Assembly (NCBI RefSeq): GCF_009695875.1
Contig: NZ_VUNC01000001.1
Location: forward strand, 496,001-560,000
DNA length: 64,000 nt
Direction of reading: 5' to 3'
From: Olsenella porci
GTDB lineage: Bacteria; Actinomycetota; Coriobacteriia; Coriobacteriales; Atopobiaceae
Below the pieces are notes generated by a model. The model was not told the origin of the DNA. It worked only from the letters and a program-made list of their open reading frames with translations, and did no database searches. A program made the position numbers and the translations under genes. This document shows, one piece after another, positions 10,895 to 18,077 of this stretch (the stretch's first letter is position 1; every line of letters begins with the position of its first letter).

Positions 10895-11743
10895 ATGGTC
10901 GATCTGGAGGGTGCAAACCAGAGGCTCGAGGAGCTCCTGGCCTGCGTCGACCACCCCAAGGCAGTCAAGGAGGGCCAGAGGCTCTACTGCGGGCTGGACC
11001 TGGGCACCGCCTTCATCGTCCTCGTCGTCCTGGACGAGGACGGCAACCCCGTCGACTGCAAGTACCAGTTTGCGAGCGTGGTCAAGGATGGCATGGTCGT
11101 CGACTACGTGGGCGCCTGCGACATCGCCCGCAAGCTCAAGGGACAGATAGAGGAGGAGCTTGGGGTCGAGCTGGAGGAGTGCGCCGTCGCTATCCCGCCC
11201 GAGACCGGGTCGCTCGACGGCGGTGCCGTCCGCAACGTCGCCGAGAGCACGGGCATGGAGTGCATCGCCGTGTTCGACGAGCCCACCGCTGCCAACCTTC
11301 TCATAGGTACCAAGGACGGCGCCGTCGTGGACATCGGCGGAGGCACCACGGGCATCTCGGTCTTCGAGGACGGGAAGGTCGTGGAGTGCATCGACGAGTC
11401 CACGGGCGGTACGCACTTCTCGCTCGTCCTGGCGGGTGCCAAGGGGATGACCTTCGACGACGCCGAGCGCTACAAGAGGCAGCCGGAGAACCATCGCGAG
11501 GTCCTGCCCATCGTGGCACCCACCATCGACAAGGTCACCTCGATCATCCAGCGTGCATGCAGCGGCTACGACGTCCCCGAGGTGATTCTGGTGGGCGGCA
11601 CGGCTGAGCTCACGGGCATCGAGGACAGGGTGCGCAAGCACCTTGGCATCGAGGTCCACAAGCCCAACCACCCCATGTTCGTCACGCCTATGGGCATAGC
11701 CCTTGGCTGCAGGCTCAAGGCCAGGGAGCTTGAGAATGGTTGA
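10895..11743 (+). CDS. eutJ: EutJ-like ASKHA (Hsp70/actin-fold) chaperone
   Basis: 282 residues with the full set of ASKHA nucleotide-binding motifs: phosphate-1 (GLDLGTAFIVLVVLD, about residues 30-44), phosphate-2 (VVDIGGGTTGISVF) and adenosine (ILVGGTAELTGI). This is the EutJ/PduK-neighbour class of ATPases found in ethanolamine and glycyl-radical microcompartment operons, presumed to act as a chaperone or reactivase for cargo. The exact client is unknown; with no B12 enzyme present it is unlikely to be a cobalamin-enzyme reactivase. ATG 10895 follows the previous stop by 3 bp, and its end overlaps the next gene by 8 bp. Confidence 0.88.
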   Translation: MVDLEGANQRLEELLACVDHPKAVKEGQRLYCGLDLGTAFIVLVVLDEDGNPVDCKYQFASVVKDGMVVDYVGACDIARKLKGQIEEELGVELEECAVAIPPETGSLDGGAVRNVAESTGMECIAVFDEPTAANLLIGTKDGAVVDIGGGTTGISVFEDGKVVECIDESTGGTHFSLVLAGAKGMTFDDAERYKRQPENHREVLPIVAPTIDKVTSIIQRACSGYDVPEVILVGGTAELTGIEDRVRKHLGIEVHKPNHPMFVTPMGIALGCRLKARELENG

Positions 11744-12041
11744 CATCAAGGTGATCAAGGCCCCGGCGCCAGGGACCATGCAGATCATCCGGCAGAGGAG
11801 TGGGGCGCGCTGGAGCGAGGACTTTCGCCCCGCGGCGGTCGGCCTGGTGCAGGGCAAGCTGATCGAGATGGTCGTGGCGAGTGACATCGCCGAGAAGACC
11901 GCAGGAGTGACGGTGACCGACGTCAGGGGTTCCTGCCCCCAGAACATGGTGATGCTCGCCATAGCCGGCGAGACGGCGGAGGTCATGGAGTGCCTGCAGA
12001 AGATCAGGGACGGAGGGGACGGAACGCATGATTGTCGGTAA
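11736..12041 (+). CDS. Atypical BMC-domain shell protein
   Basis: 101 residues from ATG 11736, inside the 3' end of the EutJ-like gene (an upstream in-frame start at 11703 would lie deep within that gene and is rejected). After a distinct N-terminal segment of about 34 residues (IKAPAPGTMQIIRQR), the core AVGLVQGKLIEMVVASDIA and AEKTAGVTVTDVRGSCPQNM reads like a BMC fold in which the ADIA.K...V helix is preserved. It is probably a divergent single-domain shell protein used in this class of microcompartment. Its 3' end overlaps the EutN gene by 14 bp. Confidence 0.7.
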   Translation: MVDIKVIKAPAPGTMQIIRQRSGARWSEDFRPAAVGLVQGKLIEMVVASDIAEKTAGVTVTDVRGSCPQNMVMLAIAGETAEVMECLQKIRDGGDGTHDCR

Positions 12042-12297
12042 GCTCATCGGCTCCATTTGGGCCACCCGCAAGTACGACGAGCTCAACGGCATGAAGCTCA
12101 TGCGCGTGGAGGTCGTTGCGGGAGACGATGCCGGAAAGCAGCTGATTTGCGTCGACACCATCAGCGCGGGCGTCGGCGACCGGGTCATCGTCACCACCGG
12201 TGCCTCCGCGTACCTCTTCATGAGGGACGAGTTCCAGAAGAACGCCCCGGTTGACGCAGTGATCGTAGGAATCATCGACGAAGACGTGAGTCTTTAG
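12028..12297 (+). CDS. eutN: EutN/CcmL-type pentameric vertex protein (BMC-P)
   Basis: 89 residues, normal for the family. Forms pentamers that cap the vertices of the polyhedral shell. Diagnostic features are the start MIVGKLIGSIWATRK, the central DTISAGVGDRVIVTTG and the end DAVIVGIID. It is the only BMC-P gene in the window, so it probably supplies all vertices. Start ATG 12028 lies within the end of the preceding gene, which implies translational coupling. Confidence 0.95.
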   Translation: MIVGKLIGSIWATRKYDELNGMKLMRVEVVAGDDAGKQLICVDTISAGVGDRVIVTTGASAYLFMRDEFQKNAPVDAVIVGIIDEDVSL

Positions 12298-12311
12298 GAA
12301 AGGAGGATGGG

Positions 12312-13250
12312 ATGAAGAGGCTGATCAGCGCCCAGGACGTCATCGCGGCCGCAGAGCGTCACGAGAACCTCGTCGTGGACGGGAACACCATCGTGACCGC
12401 CCAGGCGCGTGACGTCGCCAAGGAGCGCGGGGTCCTCCTCGAGACGGCTTCCGCCGCCGCGAAGTCCGCACCTCACGCAGAGGCGGCGCCCGTGGCGGAG
12501 CACCACGAGGAGGCCCATCACGAGGAGCACCACGAGGAGGTGCACCACGAGGAGGCCAAGGCCGTGCAGCCCGCGCTCTCCGCGGACGAGCTGGAGCGCG
12601 TCATCTCCGCTGCCTTTGAGAAGGGCATCTGGACCAAGGAGGAGGTCGAGGCCCTCTTCAAGCCCAAGGCGGCGATTGACGCCAACATCGTTCCCGTGGG
12701 TGTCTCCGGCCGTCACATCCACCTCTCCCAGGAGCACCTGGAGCAGCTCTTTGGCACCGGTTACCAACTCACCCCGATCAAGGACCTGAGCCAGCCGGGG
12801 CAGTTTGCCGCCAAGGAGTGCGTCACGCTCGCCGGCCCCAAGGGAGTCATCCAGAAGGTGCGCGTTCTTGGCCCCGTGCGTCCCAAGACGCAGGTTGAGG
12901 TCCTCGCGGGCGATACCTTCAAGCTCGGCATCCCCCAGGCGATCAGGCTCTCGGGCCACCTGGAGGGCACTCCGGGCGTGACCGTGATCGGGCCCAAGGG
13001 CACGGTCGTCCTCGACGAGGGCGTCATCGTCGCCGCCCGGCACATTCACATGAACCCCGCGCAGGCCGCTGAGCGCGGCTTCCACGACGGCCAGGTCGTC
13101 TCTCTCAAGGTCGGCGGGGAGCGCGGCGGAATGCTCGACAACGTCATCATTCGCGTGACGGAGAGTGGCAACCTCGATTGTCACATCGACACCGAGGAGG
13201 CCAACGCCCTCCACATCAAGTGCGGCTCAACGGTTGAGGTAGTTAGGTAG
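12312..13250 (+). CDS. pduL: PduL-type phosphotransacylase with EutQ-like N-terminal module and His/Glu-rich linker
   Basis: 312 residues. Converts acetyl-CoA made by the aldehyde dehydrogenase to acetyl-phosphate, recycling CoA within the shell. The catalytic part (about residues 115-312) has the two PduL halves, each with its zinc motif (GRHIHLS and ARHIHMN). It is preceded by a 45-residue module (KRLISAQDVIAAAERHEN, then VTAQARDVAKERG) that resembles the N-terminus of EutQ. A linker at about residues 60-78 is built of HHEE-type repeats. Ordinary PduL is about 210 residues, so both additions are extra; the module is probably an encapsulation or docking segment. Preceded by AAAGGAGGATGGG. 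No acetate kinase gene is in the window. Confidence 0.93.
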   Translation: MKRLISAQDVIAAAERHENLVVDGNTIVTAQARDVAKERGVLLETASAAAKSAPHAEAAPVAEHHEEAHHEEHHEEVHHEEAKAVQPALSADELERVISAAFEKGIWTKEEVEALFKPKAAIDANIVPVGVSGRHIHLSQEHLEQLFGTGYQLTPIKDLSQPGQFAAKECVTLAGPKGVIQKVRVLGPVRPKTQVEVLAGDTFKLGIPQAIRLSGHLEGTPGVTVIGPKGTVVLDEGVIVAARHIHMNPAQAAERGFHDGQVVSLKVGGERGGMLDNVIIRVTESGNLDCHIDTEEANALHIKCGSTVEVVR

Positions 13251-13294
13251 TGCGGGCGCCGAGGCGTAGGCACTAGACCCAGGGAGGAAGAATC

Positions 13295-13582
13295 ATGGCA
13301 AGCACGACTGAGGCACTCGGGATGATCGAGACCAAGGGTATGGTCGGCTCCGTCGAGGCGGCGGATGCGATGGTCAAGGCGGCCAACGTCCGCCTGATCG
13401 GCAAGGAGCTCGTGGGCGGCGGCCTGGTCACCGTCTTCGTCCGCGGCGACGTGGGAGCGGTCAAGGCCGCCACGGACGCCGGCGCGGCTGCCGCGCAGCG
13501 CGTGGGCGAGCTCCTCTCCGTCCACGTGATCCCGCGCCCGGACGGCATGGTCGAGTCGATCCTGCCCCACGCCGAGGCGTAG
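13295..13582 (+). CDS. BMC-H shell protein, PduA/EutM type
   Basis: 95 residues, a canonical single BMC domain ([20 protein letters not shown]; pore loop [14 protein letters not shown]). It should form the major facet hexamer. The last 162 bp of coding sequence (13411-13572) is identical at DNA level to the end of the next gene (14081-14242), so the two genes arose by recent duplication or have been homogenised by gene conversion. Start ATG 13295 has GGGAGGAAG. Confidence 0.95.
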   Translation: MASTTEALGMIETKGMVGSVEAADAMVKAANVRLIGKELVGGGLVTVFVRGDVGAVKAATDAGAAAAQRVGELLSVHVIPRPDGMVESILPHAEA

Positions 13583-13586
13583 GTAG

Positions 13587-14249
13587 ATGGCCGCGCAGAA
13601 GTCCGGGCAGGAGGGCGCTCCCAAGCGCACCTCCTCCCGCAGGGGGGCGGGCCAGGCGGCCGAGGCGGGCAAGCAATCTGCGGACGCCCCCAAGGCCACC
13701 CCGTCCAGGAGGGGCGCCAGCCGTCCCTCCACCCCCCGCAAGGAGCAGGCGACCGCAGCCGACAAGGCTAAGCCCGCGGCGGCGGTGGTCGCAAAGCCGG
13801 AGGCCAAGCCCGTCTCGGCCCCCAAGGCAAAGGCGGCGGAGCCCAAGCCGGCACCAACGCCCAAGGCAGCACCCGAAGCCCAGGAGCAGAAGGCTCCCGA
13901 GGCACCCAAGACGGAGGCCCAGCCCACCAAGGCGGAGCCCCACCCAACCAAGGAGGTAACCACAATGGCAAACGCCATCGAGGCACTCGGGATGATCGAG
14001 ACCAAGGGAATGGTCGGCGCCGTCGAGGCGGCCGATGCCATGGTCAAGGCCGCAAACGTCAGGCTCGTGGGCAAGGAGCGCGTGGGCGGCGGCCTGGTCA
14101 CCGTCTTCGTCCGCGGCGACGTGGGAGCGGTCAAGGCCGCCACGGACGCCGGCGCGGCTGCCGCGCAGCGCGTGGGCGAGCTCCTCTCCGTCCACGTGAT
14201 CCCGCGCCCGGACGGCATGGTCGAGTCGATCCTGCCCCACGCGGAGTAG
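13587..14249 (+). CDS. BMC-H shell protein with long basic Ala/Pro/Lys-rich N-terminal extension and a possible internal start
   Basis: 220 residues from ATG 13587. Residues 1-126 are low-complexity and basic (Lys, Arg, Ala, Pro, Glu; no predicted fold). Residues 127-220 form a canonical BMC-H domain nearly identical to the preceding gene. A strong ribosome site (AAGGAGGT, 13950-13957) sits just before an in-frame ATG at 13965, exactly where the BMC domain begins. The upstream ATG has only a weak site. Two products are therefore likely: a plain 94-residue shell protein and a smaller amount of an extended form carrying a disordered tail, perhaps to tether cargo or nucleic acid. The extension shows GC-rich repetitive codon use. 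Confidence 0.85.
   Translation: MAAQKSGQEGAPKRTSSRRGAGQAAEAGKQSADAPKATPSRRGASRPSTPRKEQATAADKAKPAAAVVAKPEAKPVSAPKAKAAEPKPAPTPKAAPEAQEQKAPEAPKTEAQPTKAEPHPTKEVTTMANAIEALGMIETKGMVGAVEAADAMVKAANVRLVGKERVGGGLVTVFVRGDVGAVKAATDAGAAAAQRVGELLSVHVIPRPDGMVESILPHAE
13950..13967 (+). promoter_or_regulatory. Strong internal ribosome-binding site and start codon
   Basis: AAGGAGGT followed by 7 bases and ATG (13965), in frame inside the extended BMC-H gene. It is the best Shine-Dalgarno match near either BMC-H start and decides that a short shell protein is probably made from the same message. Confidence 0.65.
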
Positions 14250-14292
14250 CGTCACCGTCCCAGTACCAACCGTCAGCTAGCCGGAAAGAGGC

Positions 14293-15963
14293 ATGATGCA
14301 GGAATTCGATTACGATCTCCAGAGCATTCAGGCTGCGCGTGACCTGGCTCGCAAGGGACAGGTTGCCGCCAACCAGATTGCCAACTACAGCGTCGAGCAG
14401 ATCGACCGCATCCTCCGCTCCATGGTCGAGGTCGCGGAGAAGAACGCCGAGAAGCTTGCACAGATGGCCGTCGAAGAGACCACCTTTGGCAACGTCCACG
14501 ACAAGATTTACAAGAACCACATGGCCTCCGGCCTGCTCTACGAGCAGATCAAGGACAAGAAGACCATTGGCGTCATTGACGTGGACGAGAAGAACCAGGT
14601 CATCACCATCGCCGAGCCCGTCGGCCTGGTCATGGGCATCGTGCCCTCCACCAACCCGACCTCGACGGTGCTCTACAAGTCGATGATCGCACTCAAGTCG
14701 CGCAACGCCATCGTCTTCTCCCCGCACCCCAAGGCCGCCAAGTGCACCAACCTCGCCATCAAGCTCATGAACGACGCCGCCGTCGCCGCGGGTGCGCCCG
14801 AGAACATCATCCAGGGCATCTCGATGGCGACCATCGCCGCCACCAACGAGCTCATGCACGCGCCCGAGGTCAAGATGATCATCGCCACCGGTGGCCCCGG
14901 CATGGTCAAGGCCGCCTACAGCTCGGGCAAGCCCGCCCTGGGCGTCGGCGCCGGCAACTCGCCCTCGTACATCGAGCGCACCGCCAACGTGAAGCAGGCC
15001 GTCCGCCAGATCGTCGCCTCCAAGACCTTTGACAACGGCACCATCTGCGCGTCCGAACAGAGCGTCATCTGCGAGACCTGCAACCACGACGAGGTCGTCG
15101 CCGAGTTCAAGAAGCAGGGTGGCTACTTCATGTCCGAGGAGGAGTGCGCCAAGGTCTGCAAGATCCTGTTCCGCAACGGCCACTCCATGAGCCCCAACTT
15201 CGTGGGTCACGCCGCACTCGACATCGCCAAGGCAGCCGGCATCAGCGTTCCCGCCGACACCAAGATCCTCATTGGCGAGCAGCACGGCGTTGGTCCCGAG
15301 TGGCCCCTCTCCTACGAGAAGCTCACTACCGTCCTCGCGTTCTACACCGTCGCCGACTGGCATGAGGCATGCGACCTCTCCATCGCACTCCTCCAGAATG
15401 GCATCGGCCACACCATGAACATCCACACCGAGGACAAGGAGATCGTCCGCAAGTTCTCCGTCAAGCCCGCCTCCCGCATCCTCATCAACACGGGCGGAAC
15501 CCAGGGCGGCACGGGCCTCTCCACCGGCCTCGAGGTCGCGCTCACGCTGGGTTGCGGCACCTGGGGCGGCAGCTCGGTCTCCGAGAACGTTGGCCCCCAG
15601 CACCTCATCAACATCAAGCGCGTCGTCAACGGCCTGGTGGAGCCCGATGAGGTCGCCGCGAAGGACGAGACCTTCGCCAAGTGGCACCCCGAGCTCGCCG
15701 CGCAGTACGGCTGCGCCCCCCACGCCGAGGGCGGCTGCGGCTGCTCCGAGGCGCACTGCGAGCCCGCGCACGAGACCCAGGAGACGGGCATCGAGATGCC
15801 CGTGGGTCACGGCACCAGCGGCATCAGCTACTCCGTGGGCTGCAACTGCTGCGGTGGCCAGACCGTCACTCAGGAGGACCTGCAGCACCCCAGCGACGCT
15901 ATCGACGCCGAGGAGCTCAAGAAGATGGTCAACGAGCTCGTCGCCGCGTTCCGTGGCGAGTAG
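14293..15963 (+). CDS. cutF: CoA-acylating acetaldehyde dehydrogenase with Cys-rich C-terminal tail
   Basis: 556 residues. Oxidises the acetaldehyde released by CutC to acetyl-CoA with NAD+. The active-site cysteine is Cys252 in DNGTICASEQS; the oxyanion asparagine is Asn121 in VPSTNPTS; the cofactor region includes ATGGPGMVKAAYSSGKP. EutE/PduP enzymes are about 460-470 residues. Here an 86-residue tail (471-556) follows, with seven cysteines (474, 482, 484, 489, 517, 519, 520) and ending in an amphipathic helix (DAEELKKMVNELVAAF) typical of encapsulation peptides. The Cys-rich insert may bind metal or form disulfides. Either of two adjacent ATGs (14293, 14296) could be the start. Confidence 0.93.
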   Translation: MMQEFDYDLQSIQAARDLARKGQVAANQIANYSVEQIDRILRSMVEVAEKNAEKLAQMAVEETTFGNVHDKIYKNHMASGLLYEQIKDKKTIGVIDVDEKNQVITIAEPVGLVMGIVPSTNPTSTVLYKSMIALKSRNAIVFSPHPKAAKCTNLAIKLMNDAAVAAGAPENIIQGISMATIAATNELMHAPEVKMIIATGGPGMVKAAYSSGKPALGVGAGNSPSYIERTANVKQAVRQIVASKTFDNGTICASEQSVICETCNHDEVVAEFKKQGGYFMSEEECAKVCKILFRNGHSMSPNFVGHAALDIAKAAGISVPADTKILIGEQHGVGPEWPLSYEKLTTVLAFYTVADWHEACDLSIALLQNGIGHTMNIHTEDKEIVRKFSVKPASRILINTGGTQGGTGLSTGLEVALTLGCGTWGGSSVSENVGPQHLINIKRVVNGLVEPDEVAAKDETFAKWHPELAAQYGCAPHAEGGCGCSEAHCEPAHETQETGIEMPVGHGTSGISYSVGCNCCGGQTVTQEDLQHPSDAIDAEELKKMVNELVAAFRGE

Positions 15964-16012
15964 GACAAGCGACCTTTCGGGAAACGTCTGCCAAGAGGCA
16001 AGGAGCTGAACT

Positions 16013-16291
16013 ATGAACGAGGCACTGGGAATGGTCGAGACCGTGGGCTGCGTTGGTGCAGTCGAGGCCTCCGATGCCATGGTCAAGGCCGCCGAGGTCA
16101 CCCTCGTGGGCAAGGTCAACGTTGGCGGCGGCATCGTCACCACCTTCGTGCGCGGTGACGTCGCCGCGGTCAAGGCTGCCACCGACGCCGGTGCGGCTGC
16201 GGCCGAGCGCGTGGGCGAGCTCCGCTCCGTCCACGTGATCCCGCGTCCGCACTCCGACGTGGAGCTGATCATCCCGCACCTGAACGCGTAG
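16013..16291 (+). CDS. BMC-H shell protein, PduA/EutM type
   Basis: 92 residues, compact single BMC domain ([20 protein letters not shown]; pore loop [13 protein letters not shown]), similar to the BMC-H pair at 13295-14249 but diverged at DNA level. Expected to form shell hexamers. Preceded by CAAGGAGC. The next gene begins 4 bp after its stop. Confidence 0.95.
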   Translation: MNEALGMVETVGCVGAVEASDAMVKAAEVTLVGKVNVGGGIVTTFVRGDVAAVKAATDAGAAAAERVGELRSVHVIPRPHSDVELIIPHLNA

Positions 16292-16295
16292 GACC

Positions 16296-17093
16296 TTGGA
16301 TCTCTCGGTCTTCTACACCGAGCTTGACCGTCTGTACGGCGAGCCGGGGTCGGACGTCGCGGGCTTCCTTCGGGAGGCCCTGCGGCGCGCCCGGCTCGCC
16401 GGGGACGGGCGGGGGGTCGCTGCCGCGGCCAACGAGCTCGAGAGCGTCCTGCGCCTCCGTGGCGAGCTGGACGAGGCCGAGGCGCTGTGCGAGGAGGTCC
16501 TTCGCGTGCTGGGGCGCGAGGGTGCCGGGGACGACGAGAGGGCGCGTGCCCTCATCAACCTTGGCGACGTCTACGTTGCCCAGGGGCGCTACGCCACTGC
16601 AGTCGATGCCTTCGACCGTGCCGAGGCGCTCCTGGGGAGCGGAGACGCCCACCCCTACGAGGTGAGCGCGATCTGCAACAACCGCAGCAGTGCGTATCGC
16701 GGGCTCGGGCGCTTTGCCGATGCTCGCTCGGACCTCAGGCGGGCGGGGCGGCTCCTGGAGCGCGTCCCGGGCTCCGAGGGAAGGCGGGCGACCAACGCGA
16801 TCAACCTCGCGCAGGTCCTTTTGGACGAGGGACGCGTGGAGGAGGCCGCCGAGGCCATCGGGCCCGCTCTTGAGGCGTTCCGTACCCTCGGCGGAGGACG
16901 CGACGTCCACAGGCCCCACGCCCTGGCGACCGCGGCGCAGATCGCCTACCTGCGCGGGGACTACGCGGAGGCGGCGCGTCTCTACCGCGAGGCCGCGGGC
17001 GTGATGCGCGACAAGCTCGGCGACGCCCCCAACGTAGGCGCCCTGGAGGCATCCGCGGCGCGCATGGAGGGCCTGGCGGCAGCCGGCGCGTAA
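16296..17093 (+). CDS. Tetratricopeptide-repeat protein
   Basis: 265 residues with several TPR-like helix pairs (for example ARALINLGDVYVAQGRYATA, then NNRSSAYRGLGRFADARSDL, then ATAAQIAYLRGDYAEAARLY). No signal peptide or membrane segment, so it is a cytosolic protein-interaction scaffold. The start is TTG 16296, 4 bp after a shell gene, which ties it to the microcompartment operon. It is the first of three consecutive genes (TPR, DUF4037, DUF4125) whose role is not known to me. The partner could be a microcompartment protein or the DUF4037 protein that follows. Confidence 0.75.
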   Translation: MDLSVFYTELDRLYGEPGSDVAGFLREALRRARLAGDGRGVAAAANELESVLRLRGELDEAEALCEEVLRVLGREGAGDDERARALINLGDVYVAQGRYATAVDAFDRAEALLGSGDAHPYEVSAICNNRSSAYRGLGRFADARSDLRRAGRLLERVPGSEGRRATNAINLAQVLLDEGRVEEAAEAIGPALEAFRTLGGGRDVHRPHALATAAQIAYLRGDYAEAARLYREAAGVMRDKLGDAPNVGALEASAARMEGLAAAGA

Positions 17094-17144
17094 GGGTCCC
17101 ACGGAGCCTTCGTGGGATGGTGAGAGAAGATCGGGAGGTGCGGC

Positions 17145-18077
17145 ATGAGGGGCATGGAGCTGGCAAGGCGGTACTTCGGGGCCTACGAGCCCACCCTCGT
17201 GTTTGGGCTCCCGTACTCCGTGGAGCGGAGGCTGGCCTTTGGCCTCGTCGGCCCCGGCTCCGAGTGCCTTGGATTTGACGACGAAGCCTCGCAGGACCAC
17301 GACTTTGGCCCCGGCTTCTGCGTGTGGGTCCCGCGTGAGCTCTATGCCGACTGGGGAGAGGAACTCGCGCGCCGCTACGACGCGCTCCCCAAGGAGTTCA
17401 TGGGCAAGAGGCGCGTCGAGACCGCCCTCGCGGGCCAGCGCGTCGGGGTGTTCGAGACCGAATCGTTCTATCGCACGTTCACCGGCTTGGAGCGCGAGCC
17501 CCAGGGTGTGGCGGAGTGGCTCCGCATCCCCGAGCAGTTCCTGGCCACCGTCACCGACGGCGAGGTCTTCAGCGACGCGAGCGGGCAGTTCTCCCGCATG
17601 CGTCGTGCGCTCCAGGGCTTCTATCCCCAGGACGTGGTGAGGAAGAAGGTCGCGGCCAACATGGCGGTCATGGCCCAGTCGGGCCAGTACAACCTCTGGC
17701 GCTGCCTGCGCAGGGGGGACGTAGTCGCTGCCGGCACCGCTCGCACCGAGTTCCTGCAGGCTTCCATGGCGGCGCTGCACCTGCTGTCTGGAACATACAT
17801 GCCGTTCTACAAGTGGTCGTTCCGCTCGCTGTCCGATCGCGCCCATGTGCCCGAGCCCATCTGCGCGCTCGTCTCCCGTATCGCGGCCGCTCCGGTGGCG
17901 GATGTGGCGCAGACAGACGTCGAGGCCCTGTGCGGCGTGGTCCTCGCGACCGTGCAGGCACTGGGATGGGCCGCCGGGGACTCCGACTTCCTGCTCGATG
18001 CCGCGACGGCCGCGTGGCAGGGCATCCCCAACGACTACCTCAGGGAGCGGCCGCTCAACGAGGGGGCGTATCGCTGA
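17145..18077 (+). CDS. DUF4037 nucleotidyltransferase-fold protein
   Basis: 310 residues, matching the DUF4037 family. Near the N-terminus it shows a nucleotidyltransferase-like signature: Gly38-Ser39 followed by Asp51-His52-Asp53 (GPGSECLGFDDEASQDHDFG). That fits the GS...DxD metal-binding pattern of the pol-beta superfamily. The remaining 250 residues are mostly helical. Possible activities include nucleotidylation of a protein or small molecule; the substrate is unknown. ATG 17145 is used; ATG 17154 is an alternative. The stop overlaps the next start (TGATG), so the two proteins are probably made in equal amounts. Confidence 0.75.
   Translation: MRGMELARRYFGAYEPTLVFGLPYSVERRLAFGLVGPGSECLGFDDEASQDHDFGPGFCVWVPRELYADWGEELARRYDALPKEFMGKRRVETALAGQRVGVFETESFYRTFTGLEREPQGVAEWLRIPEQFLATVTDGEVFSDASGQFSRMRRALQGFYPQDVVRKKVAANMAVMAQSGQYNLWRCLRRGDVVAAGTARTEFLQASMAALHLLSGTYMPFYKWSFRSLSDRAHVPEPICALVSRIAAAPVADVAQTDVEALCGVVLATVQALGWAAGDSDFLLDAATAAWQGIPNDYLRERPLNEGAYR

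Noticed and set aside
12480-12560. Repeated CACGAGGAG-type units considered as a CRISPR-like or tandem DNA repeat
   Set aside because: The repeats are in frame, code for HHEE units within PduL, and have no spacers.
14131-16272. 713-codon minus-strand open frame opposite the aldehyde dehydrogenase and shell genes
   Set aside because: Same antisense artefact of GC bias; low-complexity translation, no ribosome site, and it spans four real genes.
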